The notes beneath the pieces are model-generated. The model made no database searches. It saw only the letters and a program-made list of their open reading frames with translations, and was not told where the DNA came from. Position numbers and translations under genes: made by a program. Source: HGM04593 sp045578665 (lineage in GTDB: Bacteria > Bacteroidota > Bacteroidia > Bacteroidales > Bacteroidaceae). From it: a stretch of DNA of 17,519 nucleotides. The DNA is taken from contig JAZNKR010000062.1 of the NCBI GenBank assembly GCA_045578665.1, forward strand, positions 1 through 17,519, read 5' to 3'. This document shows positions 6,759 to 13,882 of the stretch, piece by piece (position 1 is the stretch's first letter; every line of letters starts with the position of its first letter).

Positions 6759-6934
6759 AACTTTATTCTGCTTAGAAGTTCTGTGAATCTTTCAATGAAT
6801 CTATCAATCGGAAAACAGAAGCCATCGCAACCATTCCCGTCCAAAGATAACAAATTTCATCGGCTTGGAGTTGAATTCCGCAAGAAAAATCTGTCGGCCT
6901 TCCCAGCCATTACCTTCCACACCACATACACAGA
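6759..6934 (-). promoter_or_regulatory. Upstream region of flavoprotein gene with a -7 box
   Basis: This 176-nt spacer separates the tRNA terminator from the flavoprotein gene. Minus-strand TATCTTTG at 6842-6849 matches the -7 box, about 80 nt before the ATG, but I find no good TTTG at the right distance upstream. No gene is supported here. Confidence 0.35.
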
Positions 6935-6962
6935 AAAGAGGTCCGAAACTTCGAACCTCTTT
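6935..6962 (-). terminator. Terminator of the tRNA cluster
   Basis: An 11-bp inverted repeat (6935-6945 with 6952-6962, one G-T pair) with a 6-nt loop starts 1 nt beyond the last tRNA on the minus strand and runs into a short T-rich TTTTCT. Position and stem strength support a terminator, though the T-tract is short. Confidence 0.75.
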
Positions 6963-6963
6963 G

Positions 6964-7036
6964 AGCGGAAGACGGGACTCGGACCCGCGACCCTAACCTT
7001 GGCAAGGTTATGCTCTACCAACTGAGCTACTTCCGC
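6964..7036 (-). tRNA. tRNA-Gly (anticodon GCC), copy 2 of cluster
   Basis: The cloverleaf starts with GCGGAAG paired to CTTCCGC and has discriminator U. The anticodon arm AACCT-TGCC-containing loop gives GCC, and the T-arm carries the GGTCCGAGTCC block. Identical to the copy at 7309-7381. No encoded CCA. Last gene of the cluster. Confidence 0.97.
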
Positions 7037-7057
7037 AACATCTATTATTTTACTTAG

Positions 7058-7141
7058 TGAAGGAGATGAGACTCGAACTCACACGACATAATTGTCACTA
7101 CCCCCTCAAAGTAGCGCGTCTACCAATTCCGCCACTCCTCC
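7058..7141 (-). tRNA. tRNA-Leu (anticodon GAG)
   Basis: A class II tRNA: acceptor GGAGGAG with CTCCTTC, anticodon arm CTACT-TTGAGGG-GGTAG with anticodon GAG (reads CUC/CUU), a long variable arm and T-loop TTCGAGT. Discriminator A, no CCA. 84 nt. Confidence 0.96.
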
Positions 7142-7174
7142 ATTAAGTCTTTTTTCTTTTTAGCGCTGTGCCGG

Positions 7175-7257
7175 TGCCCAGAACAGGACTCGAACCTGCA
7201 CGTTATTGCTAACACTAGTACCTGAAACTAGCGCGTCTACCATTCCGCCACCTGGGC
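7175..7257 (-). tRNA. tRNA-Leu (anticodon CAG)
   Basis: A class II tRNA: acceptor GCCCAGG with TCTGGGC, anticodon arm CTAGT-TTCAGGT-ACTAG with anticodon CAG (reads CUG), a long variable arm and T-arm GCAGG-TTCGAGT-CCTGT. Discriminator A, no CCA. 83 nt. Confidence 0.96.
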
Positions 7258-7308
7258 TTCTTGTCAGAACACACCGACTCATGCAACTATCGTATTTGAA
7301 AAATTCCG

Positions 7309-7381
7309 AGCGGAAGACGGGACTCGGACCCGCGACCCTAACCTTGGCAAGGTTATGCTCTACCAACTGAGCTACTTCCGC
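7309..7381 (-). tRNA. tRNA-Gly (anticodon GCC), copy 1 of cluster
   Basis: Sequence identical over all 73 nt to the tRNA at 6964-7036; anticodon GCC, discriminator U. It is the first gene of the four-tRNA cluster, about 13 nt downstream of the expected transcription start. Confidence 0.97.
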
Positions 7382-7400
7382 GTTATTTTCAAATGCGATG

Positions 7401-7432
7401 CAAAGGTACAGCCTTTATTTCAATCCACCAAA
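7401..7432 (-). promoter_or_regulatory. Promoter of the Gly-Leu-Leu-Gly tRNA cluster
   Basis: Minus-strand TTTG (7429-7432) and TACCTTTG (7401-7408) with a 20-nt spacer, a consensus Bacteroidota promoter. The -7 box plus the following 15 nt (7386-7408) are identical to 1961-1983 at the other tRNA promoter of this window. Confidence 0.82.
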
Positions 7433-7519
7433 TTTTTGGAGCATTTTTTTTGATTTTTATCAAAATATTTTCTGCCCGCAAACGACCAACTCCTCAAACA
7501 TATTGTTTTTCAACATATT

Positions 7520-8689
7520 TCAACACATCCTATCGCGGTAGTCTTCGTAGGCAAATTTCTTGAAAATCTCCAATTCGCCATCCATGTGCAGCATCGCGAT
7601 GCTCGGATGAGAGATACCGTTGAACATGTTTGTCTTCACCGTAGTGTAGTGAATCATATCCTCGAACACTATCCTTTCGCCCACAGCAAGCGGATGGTCG
7701 AATCTCCAGCTACCCATGTAGTCGCCGCTGAGACAGCTGTTACCACCCAGACGATAGATATTATCCTCCAACGGAGCGCCCTTCACTGCATCGGCAGGCA
7801 GAGTCTCCGCTCCACGCACAGCCGGCTGATAAGGCATTTCAAGACAATCGGGCATGTGGCAGGTGAAGCTGACATCGAGTATCGCCGTGCGGATGCCCCT
7901 ATTCTCCACAATATCGACAACCGTAGAGACAAGCGGTCCTGTCTGCCATGCAAAAGCCGAACCGGGCTCAAGAATAACCTTCAGATTGGGATAACGCGCA
8001 CGCAATCCCTTCAGCAGACCGATAAGATGCTCCACATCGTAGTCCTTGCGTGTCATCAGATGTCCGCCACCAAGATTAAGCCATTTGAGCGAGGGCAACC
8101 ACTTGCCGAACTTCTCCTCGATATGGACAAGGGTATTTTCGAGGGCATACGAATCAGACTCGCAATGACAGTGACAATGGAATCCCTCTATCCCCTCGGG
8201 CAATTGAGAAGGCAAAAGATCGGCTGTTACACCAAAGCGGCTTCCGGGAGCGCAGGGGTTATAGAGTTCGGTCTCTATCTCGGAGTATTCGGGATTTATT
8301 CTTATTCCGCACGACACAGGCTGTGCAGCACCCTTCGTCTTCTCATAGAAACGCTCGTATTGCGAAAGCGAGTTGAATGATATATGACCGCTGTAGCGCA
8401 TCATATCGTCAAACTCCGCCTCGGTATATGCAGGTGAGAATGTGTGCGCACGACATCCGAACTCTTCATAGGCTAGACGCGCCTCGTGAATAGAGCTCGA
8501 CGTAACCGCACTGATATACCCCCTGAAGACCGGGAAACTTTTCCATAGGGCAAAAGCCTTGAAGGCAAGGATTATCTCCACACCCGCTTCGCGGGCAACT
8601 CGGCTTATGAGCGCAAGATTGCGGCGCAACAACTCCTCTTCGAGCACATAGCACGGTGAGGGCACACTCTGTATCTGTCTATCGTTCAT
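7520..8689 (-). CDS. nspC: Carboxynorspermidine/carboxyspermidine decarboxylase
   Basis: A PLP-dependent fold-III decarboxylase (alanine racemase/ornithine decarboxylase superfamily) that converts carboxyspermidine to spermidine, or carboxynorspermidine to norspermidine, in the aspartate-semialdehyde polyamine route used by Bacteroidota. The 389 residues are full length. Visible features are the PLP lysine in IILAFKAFA (K44), the HCHCHCESDS block (171-180), the phosphate-binding NLGGGH (205-210), EPGSAFAWQTG (241-251), CHMPDCLEMP (277-286) and the active-site Cys/Asp in GGNSCLSGDY (C319, D323). The ATG overlaps the pcrA stop by one base (TAATG), so it is likely translated by coupling after the helicase. 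Its usual partner, carboxyspermidine dehydrogenase, is not in the window. Confidence 0.95.
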   Translation of the reverse strand: MNDRQIQSVPSPCYVLEEELLRRNLALISRVAREAGVEIILAFKAFALWKSFPVFRGYISAVTSSSIHEARLAYEEFGCRAHTFSPAYTEAEFDDMMRYSGHISFNSLSQYERFYEKTKGAAQPVSCGIRINPEYSEIETELYNPCAPGSRFGVTADLLPSQLPEGIEGFHCHCHCESDSYALENTLVHIEEKFGKWLPSLKWLNLGGGHLMTRKDYDVEHLIGLLKGLRARYPNLKVILEPGSAFAWQTGPLVSTVVDIVENRGIRTAILDVSFTCHMPDCLEMPYQPAVRGAETLPADAVKGAPLEDNIYRLGGNSCLSGDYMGSWRFDHPLAVGERIVFEDMIHYTTVKTNMFNGISHPSIAMLHMDGELEIFKKFAYEDYRDRMC

Positions 8690-10992
8690 TATCCTATTAT
8701 TTTATATTGTGCAAATTTCAGAAGCAGCTGCTTCGTTCCTACATTATTGAATTTTATGGTAGCCTTGGCATTATCACCACTACCCTCTACTGCAACAACC
8801 TCCCCTACACCAAAGCGGTTGTGCTCTATAAACTGCCCTACACGCAAAGGATTGGCACCTGAAGAGAGAGCCGTAGCAGAAGCAGACGTCGGCACCCTCT
8901 GCAACTTTGGCGGAACAACCCGGCGCTGTTCGCTTTCAGGAGCCACCCGCGGTTTGTTGGTAAGTGCGAAAGTGGGAGCAGGCGCAGGGCGACGCTGTTG
9001 ATGCGCCGCAGCAACAGGTTCACCCGGCATACGTATATATGCGCGGTCTATCTCTTTGAGGAAGCGGCTGGGCTCGCAAAATTCGAACGACCCGTAACGG
9101 TAACGGCTTTTGGCAAATGTAAGCATACAATGCCTCTTTGCACGGGTAATAGCCACATAGAACAGACGACGTTCCTCCTCCAGTTCGCGCATAGAGTTCT
9201 GCGCCATACTGCTCGGCAGCAGATCCTCCTCCACCCCCACAATAAAGACAGCATTGAATTCCAATCCTTTTGCCGAATGGATGGTCATCAGGGTTATCTT
9301 ATCGTCATCATTCTTGTCATCTTCAGATTCAAGGTCGGACATCAGCGACACCTCGGCAAGAAAATCCTGCAACCTGCACTCATCGCGTCCCTCCTCTCCA
9401 CTCTCCTCGACAAAGGATTTTATTCCGTTTATAAGTTCTTCGACATTCTCCTGACGGCTCTTGCCCTCGGTGCTGACATCGCCATAAACCTCGGCAGATA
9501 TACCCGAGCGGCGTATAATCTCCACTGCCACTTCGTAAGCATCCTTCCGCCCTGCATCGGCAATGAAATCCCTTATCATACCCCGGAACGTCGCAAGCTT
9601 CGAAAGCGTACCTTTATTCACTGCAAGTGCATACGCATCGGGCTCTTCTATCACCTGCCACAGGCTCACAGCCGCAGCATCGGCAGCAGCATGCAGGCGC
9701 TGCATTGTCGTGTCTCCAATGCCGCGTGCGGGATAGTTTATTATACGTTTGAGCGCCTCCTCGTCGTGCGGGTTGCAGACGAGACGGAAATATGCAACAA
9801 TATCCTTAATCTCTTTGCGCTGGTAGAACGACAACCCGCCATATATGCGGTAGGGCATCGAACGCTTGCGCAGCGCCTCCTCAAAAGTACGCGACTGAGC
9901 ATTTGTACGGTAAAGTATGGCAAAGTCGCTGTATCGCAACGACTCACTGCGTCTGAGATGAAGAATATTGTTTGCAACAATCTCGCTCTCCTCAATATCG
10001 GAATATGCCTGCTTCAACATCAAAGGCTCGCCCACACTCAACTCCGAGTAGACGTTTTTCCTTATCTGCTCGCTATTCTTTGATATAAGACTGTTGGCTG
10101 CATTGACAATATTCTGCGTAGAGCGGTAGTTCTGCTCCAATTTGAAGACTTTTGCCTCGGTATAGCGTTTGGTAAAACCTAATATATTGCCGATATTCGC
10201 ACCACGGAACGAATAGATACTCTGGGCATCGTCGCCTACCACACACACGCGGCGGCGACTCTTCGTAAGCATCCACACGATGCAGCCCTGCACATAGTTC
10301 GTATCCTGAAACTCATCCACAAGCACATACTTGAACCTCTCGCTGTAGCGTTCAAGAACCTCGGGAAACTCATCGAAAAGGCGGTAGGTGTTCAGCAACA
10401 GGTCGTCAAAATCCATTGCATTCGCCTGACGACAACGCTCACAATAGCGGGTATAAATCTTATACGTCGACGGCACACGCGAACGCTGGTCGCTGTTCAT
10501 GCGATCGGGGTCGCGGGCATAGTCGGCAGGAGTGAGCATATTGCTTTTTGCCGAAGAGATTCTCTCAAGGACTGCCGAAGGCTTATAGAGCTTTTCGTCA
10601 AGCCCCATCTCCTTGATTATCGACCGCACAAGACTCTTCGAGTCGGACTGGTCGTATATGGTGAAATTGGATTCATAACCCAAATAGAGAGCCTCGCGGC
10701 GCAGAATCTTGGCAAAGACACTGTGGAAAGTATTCATCCACAGCATACGCGCCCTCTCCTCGCCCACCTGAGCAGCAATACGTTCCCTCATCTCCTTAGC
10801 AGCCTTGTTGGTAAACGTAAGCGCCATTATCGACCACGGTTCGTAGCCATGCTCGAGCAGATAGGCTATCTTATATGTCAGCACCCTCGTCTTGCCCGAA
10901 CCGGCACCGGCTATGACCAGCGAAGGACCGTCGCAATATTCCACTGCGGCAAGCTGCGAGGGATTGAGTTCATCTTTATAGTTTATCGGCAT
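8689..10992 (-). CDS. pcrA: ATP-dependent DNA helicase PcrA/UvrD
   Basis: A superfamily 1A 3'-5' helicase acting in nucleotide excision repair, replication restart and removal of RecA. Motifs in order: Q-motif region LNPSQLAAVEY, Walker A AGAGSGKT (28-35), TFTNKAAKEMRERI, motif II VDEFQDTNY, motif III VGDDAQSIYSFRGAN, motif IV LEQNYRSTQNI, motif V MTIHSAKGLEF and motif VI ERRLFYVAITRAK. The C terminus, HNRFGVGEVVAVEGSGDNAKA and following, is the Tudor-like domain that lets PcrA bind RNA polymerase. About 766 residues. I start at M of MPINYKDELNPSQ (10992). The frame opens at 11070, but a -7 promoter box at 11014-11021 puts the RNA start near 11008, excluding the longest form. The stop is fused to the nspC start. 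Confidence 0.95.
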   Translation of the reverse strand: MPINYKDELNPSQLAAVEYCDGPSLVIAGAGSGKTRVLTYKIAYLLEHGYEPWSIMALTFTNKAAKEMRERIAAQVGEERARMLWMNTFHSVFAKILRREALYLGYESNFTIYDQSDSKSLVRSIIKEMGLDEKLYKPSAVLERISSAKSNMLTPADYARDPDRMNSDQRSRVPSTYKIYTRYCERCRQANAMDFDDLLLNTYRLFDEFPEVLERYSERFKYVLVDEFQDTNYVQGCIVWMLTKSRRRVCVVGDDAQSIYSFRGANIGNILGFTKRYTEAKVFKLEQNYRSTQNIVNAANSLISKNSEQIRKNVYSELSVGEPLMLKQAYSDIEESEIVANNILHLRRSESLRYSDFAILYRTNAQSRTFEEALRKRSMPYRIYGGLSFYQRKEIKDIVAYFRLVCNPHDEEALKRIINYPARGIGDTTMQRLHAAADAAAVSLWQVIEEPDAYALAVNKGTLSKLATFRGMIRDFIADAGRKDAYEVAVEIIRRSGISAEVYGDVSTEGKSRQENVEELINGIKSFVEESGEEGRDECRLQDFLAEVSLMSDLESEDDKNDDDKITLMTIHSAKGLEFNAVFIVGVEEDLLPSSMAQNSMRELEEERRLFYVAITRAKRHCMLTFAKSRYRYGSFEFCEPSRFLKEIDRAYIRMPGEPVAAAHQQRRPAPAPTFALTNKPRVAPESEQRRVVPPKLQRVPTSASATALSSGANPLRVGQFIEHNRFGVGEVVAVEGSGDNAKATIKFNNVGTKQLLLKFAQYKIIG

Positions 10993-11013
10993 CTGTTCAA
11001 CAATTATCATCTG

Positions 11014-11021
11014 CAAAGGTA
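11014..11021 (-). promoter_or_regulatory. -7 promoter box of pcrA-nspC
   Basis: Minus-strand TACCTTTG, a full -7 consensus, lies 22 nt before the chosen pcrA ATG. No clear TTTG is found at the usual distance; a TTGTGGG further upstream is a poor candidate. The short leader would make the pcrA mRNA nearly leaderless. Confidence 0.5.
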
Positions 11022-11133
11022 GAAAACTTTTCGAACATTTACCCACAACCGCTGTTATTCTATATATCAAAATAGCGAAACCATGTTTACCATCTGCACC
11101 ATATTATTACTTAACCTCAATATTATCACACCA

Positions 11134-11751
11134 ATGGATACAACAGCTCAGAACAACCATGTGGGATACCACATGCCCACACTGCCCTACCGCAGCAATG
11201 CTCTCGAACCGACGATAAGCGCAGAGACAATAGAATATCACTTCGGCAAGCATCTGCACACATACATCGACAACTACAACCGTCTGATAAAAGGCTCACG
11301 CTTCGAGAATCTTCCACTGCGCGAAGTAATAACAGAAGCCCCAGAAGGTCCGTTGCTCAACAATGCCGGACAGGTGTTGAACCACGTGCTCTACTTCGAA
11401 CAATTCACCCCCGATGCAGCAAAAGAGAACACCCCGTCGGGCAATATAGCCGACGCCATCGAATTCGATTTCGGCTCATTCGACAACTTCAGGAAGCAAA
11501 TGGAAGAGGCATCGACAACACTCTTCGGTTCCGGCTGGGTGTGGCTCGCACAGGAAGAGAACGGACGTCTCACCATAGTAAACTGCAAGAACGGAGACAC
11601 CCCGCTCCGCAAAGGACTCACACCGCTGTTGGGGTTCGACGTATGGGAGCATGCCTACTACATTGACTACCGCAACAGGCGAGCCGAACACATAGGCAAA
11701 CTGTGGGATATAATAGACTGGGACATCATACAGAGCCGGATGCAACAGTGA
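11134..11751 (+). CDS. sodB: Superoxide dismutase, Fe (or cambialistic Fe/Mn) type
   Basis: Dismutates superoxide to oxygen and hydrogen peroxide. The start at MDTTAQNNHVGYH was chosen because the family core begins with MPxLPY (here 14-19). The frame also allows an ATG at 11083, which would add a hydrophobic 17-residue segment. That segment has no basic n-region, so I do not call it a signal peptide. Metal ligands from M1 at 11134 are H36 in EYHFGKHLHTYIDNYN, H84 in LNHVLYF, and D169 and H173 in FDVWEHAYYIDY. Gln80 in NNAGQVLNH and the GSGWVWL block are of the iron type, as in the cambialistic Bacteroides enzyme. 205 residues. Divergent from pcrA, followed by a terminator. Confidence 0.95.
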   Translation: MDTTAQNNHVGYHMPTLPYRSNALEPTISAETIEYHFGKHLHTYIDNYNRLIKGSRFENLPLREVITEAPEGPLLNNAGQVLNHVLYFEQFTPDAAKENTPSGNIADAIEFDFGSFDNFRKQMEEASTTLFGSGWVWLAQEENGRLTIVNCKNGDTPLRKGLTPLLGFDVWEHAYYIDYRNRRAEHIGKLWDIIDWDIIQSRMQQ

Positions 11752-11775
11752 TAATCCCCTATCGCACAGCAAGGA

Positions 11776-11808
11776 AAAAGAGAGCGCAACCCGTTTGCGC
11801 CCCTTTTT
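11776..11808 (+). terminator. Terminator after sodB
   Basis: A GCGCAA/TTGCGC stem (11784-11789 with 11795-11800) and 5-nt loop are flanked by an A-rich 5' arm and a C4T5 tract, so the hairpin can extend outwards. It lies 24 nt after the sodB stop. Confidence 0.8.
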
Positions 11809-11852
11809 ACGCCTCTTTTCCTTAGTAAATAGGTTAATTTTGTTCATATTGT

Positions 11853-11883
11853 TTTGTCATACTAAAAAAAGAGAGTATATTTG
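11853..11883 (+). promoter_or_regulatory. Promoter of the ilv operon
   Basis: TTTG (11853-11856) and TATATTTG (11876-11883) with a 19-nt spacer, a consensus Bacteroidota promoter. Transcription would begin near 11890, giving a leader of about 165 nt before ilvD. Confidence 0.82.
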
Positions 11884-11911
11884 CATGAATTTTAAAACAG
11901 AACATTGAACC

Positions 11912-11974
11912 ATGACCGCAAACAGTCTTTCTTGTCGTCCCATTAACGTGGTAGTGATCCTATCCGACTATTAG
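11912..11974 (+). CDS. ilv leader peptide
   Basis: A 20-codon ORF, MTANSLSCRP followed by INVVVILSDY, ending at TAG 11972-11974. Six of seven consecutive residues in INVVVIL (11942-11962) are Ile, Val or Leu, the end products of the operon that follows. The position, 20-25 nt after the expected RNA start and before competing hairpins, is that of a classical attenuator leader peptide. A ribosome stalled on uncharged Val or Ile tRNA would stop in this run. The three Val codons are GTG, GTA, GTG. Confidence 0.8.
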   Translation: MTANSLSCRPINVVVILSDY

Positions 11975-12042
11975 GAGAGAATGGCTGTGCATTTATAAAT
12001 AATAAATTACAGGCCTTTCTCATTGTTTGAGAAAGGTTTTTT
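11958..12042 (+). promoter_or_regulatory. Transcription attenuator of the ilv operon
   Basis: Three mutually exclusive pairings can be drawn. Segment 1 TCCTA (11958-11962, inside the leader peptide) pairs with segment 2 TAGGA (11972-11976). Segment 2, extended (about 11975-11986, GAGAGAATGGCT), can pair instead with segment 3 AGGCCTTTCTC (12011-12021). Segment 3 CCTTTCTC (12014-12021) pairs with segment 4 GAGAAAGG (12029-12036) and is followed by T6, an intrinsic terminator 14 nt before the ilvD ATG. Stalling in the Val/Ile/Leu run would cover segment 1, favour 2:3 and allow read-through. This matches the trp/ilv attenuation logic known from enterobacteria. Confidence 0.8.
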
Positions 12043-12055
12043 GGTATAAAAAAGT

Positions 12056-13858
12056 ATGAAAAACAAATTACGCAGTACACAATGTACCGAGGGTAGAAGA
12101 ATGGCAGGAGCGAGAGCCCTGTGGATAGCCAACGGAATGAAACGCGAGATGTTCGGCAAGCCCATCATCGCCATCGCAAATTCATTCACCCAGCTTGTAC
12201 CCGGACACACACATCTGCACGAAGCGGGACAGCTTGTAAAGAGAGAAATAGAGAAGCTCGGCTGCTATGCAGCAGAGTTCAACACCATAGCCATCGACGA
12301 CGGCATCGCAATGGGACACGACGGAATGCTCTATTCCCTCCCCTCACGCGACATCATCGCCGACAGCGTGGAATATATGTGCAACGCCCACAAGGTAGAC
12401 GCCCTTGTCTGCATTTCTAACTGCGACAAGATTACCCCGGGAATGCTCATGGCATCCATGCGTCTGAACATCCCCACAGTCTTTGTTTCGGGCGGTCCCA
12501 TGGAGGCAGGAAAGTACAAAGGACAGAAGCTCGACCTCATCTCGGCGATGATCAAAGGCGCCGACACATCCGTATCGGACGAAGAACTCGCCGAGGTTGA
12601 GAGACGTTCATGCCCCGGCTGCGGAAGCTGTTCGGGAATGTTCACAGCGAACTCCATGAACTCACTCACCGAAGCCATCGGTCTTTCACTGCCCGGCAAC
12701 GGCACAATCCTTGCCACACACACCAACCGCGAGCAGCTGATGAAAGACGCGGCAAAACTCATCGTAGAAAACGCATACAAATACTACGAAGAGGGCGACG
12801 AGAGCGTACTTCCCAAGAGCATTGCCACACGCGAGGCATTCCTCAACGCAATGACACTGGACATTGCAATGGGCGGTTCCACAAACACCATCCTCCACCT
12901 GCTCGCAGTGGCACAGGAGGCAGGTGTAGACTTCAAGATGGAGGACATCGACAAGCTCAGCCGCTGTGTACCCTGCTTGTGTAAACTCGCGCCCAACACA
13001 GCAAAATACAGCATCGAGGACTGCGGACGCGCAGGCGGTATCCTCGGCATCCTCGGTGAACTGGCCAAAGGCGGCCTGCTCTACACTGATGTAAAGCGTG
13101 TCGACGGAGCCACACTCGGCGAAGATATTGCAAAGTACAGCATCCTCGGCGAAAATATAGACGCAGAGGCAGCACGCATATACGGAACAGCACCCGCAAA
13201 CGTATTCAGCAACGTAATGGGCTCGCAGAGCACAGTATGGGAATCGCTTGACACCGACCGCGAAAACGGCTGTATCCGCGACCTTGAACACGCCTATTCA
13301 AAGGACGGCGGCCTCGCAATCCTCTTCGGCAACATAGCAAAGGACGGATGCGTAGTGAAGACAGCGGGCGTAGACGAAAGCATCTGGAAGTTCAGCGGCA
13401 CCGCAAAGGTATTCGACTCACAGGACGCTGCCGTAGAGGGTATCCTCGGCGGCAAGGTACAGGCAGGCGATGTAGTAATCATCATCTACGAAGGTCCCAA
13501 AGGCGGCCCCGGTATGCAGGAGATGCTCTACCCCACCTCTTACATAAAATCACGCCATCTTGGCAAAGAGTGTGCCCTCATCACCGACGGACGCTTCAGC
13601 GGCGGAACATCGGGCCTCAGCATCGGACACATTTCACCCGAAGCAGCAGCAGGCGGCAATGTAGGCAAACTGCGCGATGGCGACATCATAGAAATAGACA
13701 TCCCCAACCGCACAATAAACGTAAAACTTACAGATGAGGAGCTCAACGCACGCGAAATGTTCCCCATGACACGCGACAGGGTAATCCCCAAGAGCCTCAA
13801 GGCGTATGCCAACATGGTAAGTTCGGCAGACAAGGGCGGCGTAAGGATTATAGAATAA
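12056..13858 (+). CDS. ilvD: Dihydroxy-acid dehydratase
   Basis: Dehydrates 2,3-dihydroxyisovalerate and 2,3-dihydroxy-3-methylvalerate to the 2-keto acids, the last common step of valine and isoleucine synthesis. The cluster cysteines sit in CISNCDKITPGMLMAS (C123) and RRSCPGCGSCSGMFTANSMN (C186-C192). Substrate and Mg sites lie in IAIDDGIAMGHDGMLYSLPS and the C-terminal GPKGGPGMQEMLYPTS and DGRFSGGTSGLSIGH blocks. At 600 residues it is close to E. coli IlvD and shares its NSFTQxVPGH segment, suggesting the oxygen-sensitive [4Fe-4S] type. First gene of the operon, 14 nt after the attenuator T-run. Confidence 0.97.
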   Translation: MKNKLRSTQCTEGRRMAGARALWIANGMKREMFGKPIIAIANSFTQLVPGHTHLHEAGQLVKREIEKLGCYAAEFNTIAIDDGIAMGHDGMLYSLPSRDIIADSVEYMCNAHKVDALVCISNCDKITPGMLMASMRLNIPTVFVSGGPMEAGKYKGQKLDLISAMIKGADTSVSDEELAEVERRSCPGCGSCSGMFTANSMNSLTEAIGLSLPGNGTILATHTNREQLMKDAAKLIVENAYKYYEEGDESVLPKSIATREAFLNAMTLDIAMGGSTNTILHLLAVAQEAGVDFKMEDIDKLSRCVPCLCKLAPNTAKYSIEDCGRAGGILGILGELAKGGLLYTDVKRVDGATLGEDIAKYSILGENIDAEAARIYGTAPANVFSNVMGSQSTVWESLDTDRENGCIRDLEHAYSKDGGLAILFGNIAKDGCVVKTAGVDESIWKFSGTAKVFDSQDAAVEGILGGKVQAGDVVIIIYEGPKGGPGMQEMLYPTSYIKSRHLGKECALITDGRFSGGTSGLSIGHISPEAAAGGNVGKLRDGDIIEIDIPNRTINVKLTDEELNAREMFPMTRDRVIPKSLKAYANMVSSADKGGVRIIE

Positions 13859-13882
13859 TAACAAACAACAAAACCGGAAACC

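Noticed and set aside
7586..8380. 264-codon plus-strand frame inside nspC
   Set aside because: It is antisense to a gene with full family motifs, rich in His, Arg and Ser in the pattern of an out-of-frame shadow, with no promoter or family.
8998..10083. 361-codon plus-strand frame inside pcrA
   Set aside because: Long only because the helicase codon bias leaves few stops on the opposite strand; no recognisable domain, and the helicase motifs lie on the minus strand.
11083..11133. N-terminal signal peptide on the superoxide dismutase
   Set aside because: The 17 hydrophobic residues lack a basic n-region and cleavage motif, and the enzyme family core begins after an internal ATG at 11134.
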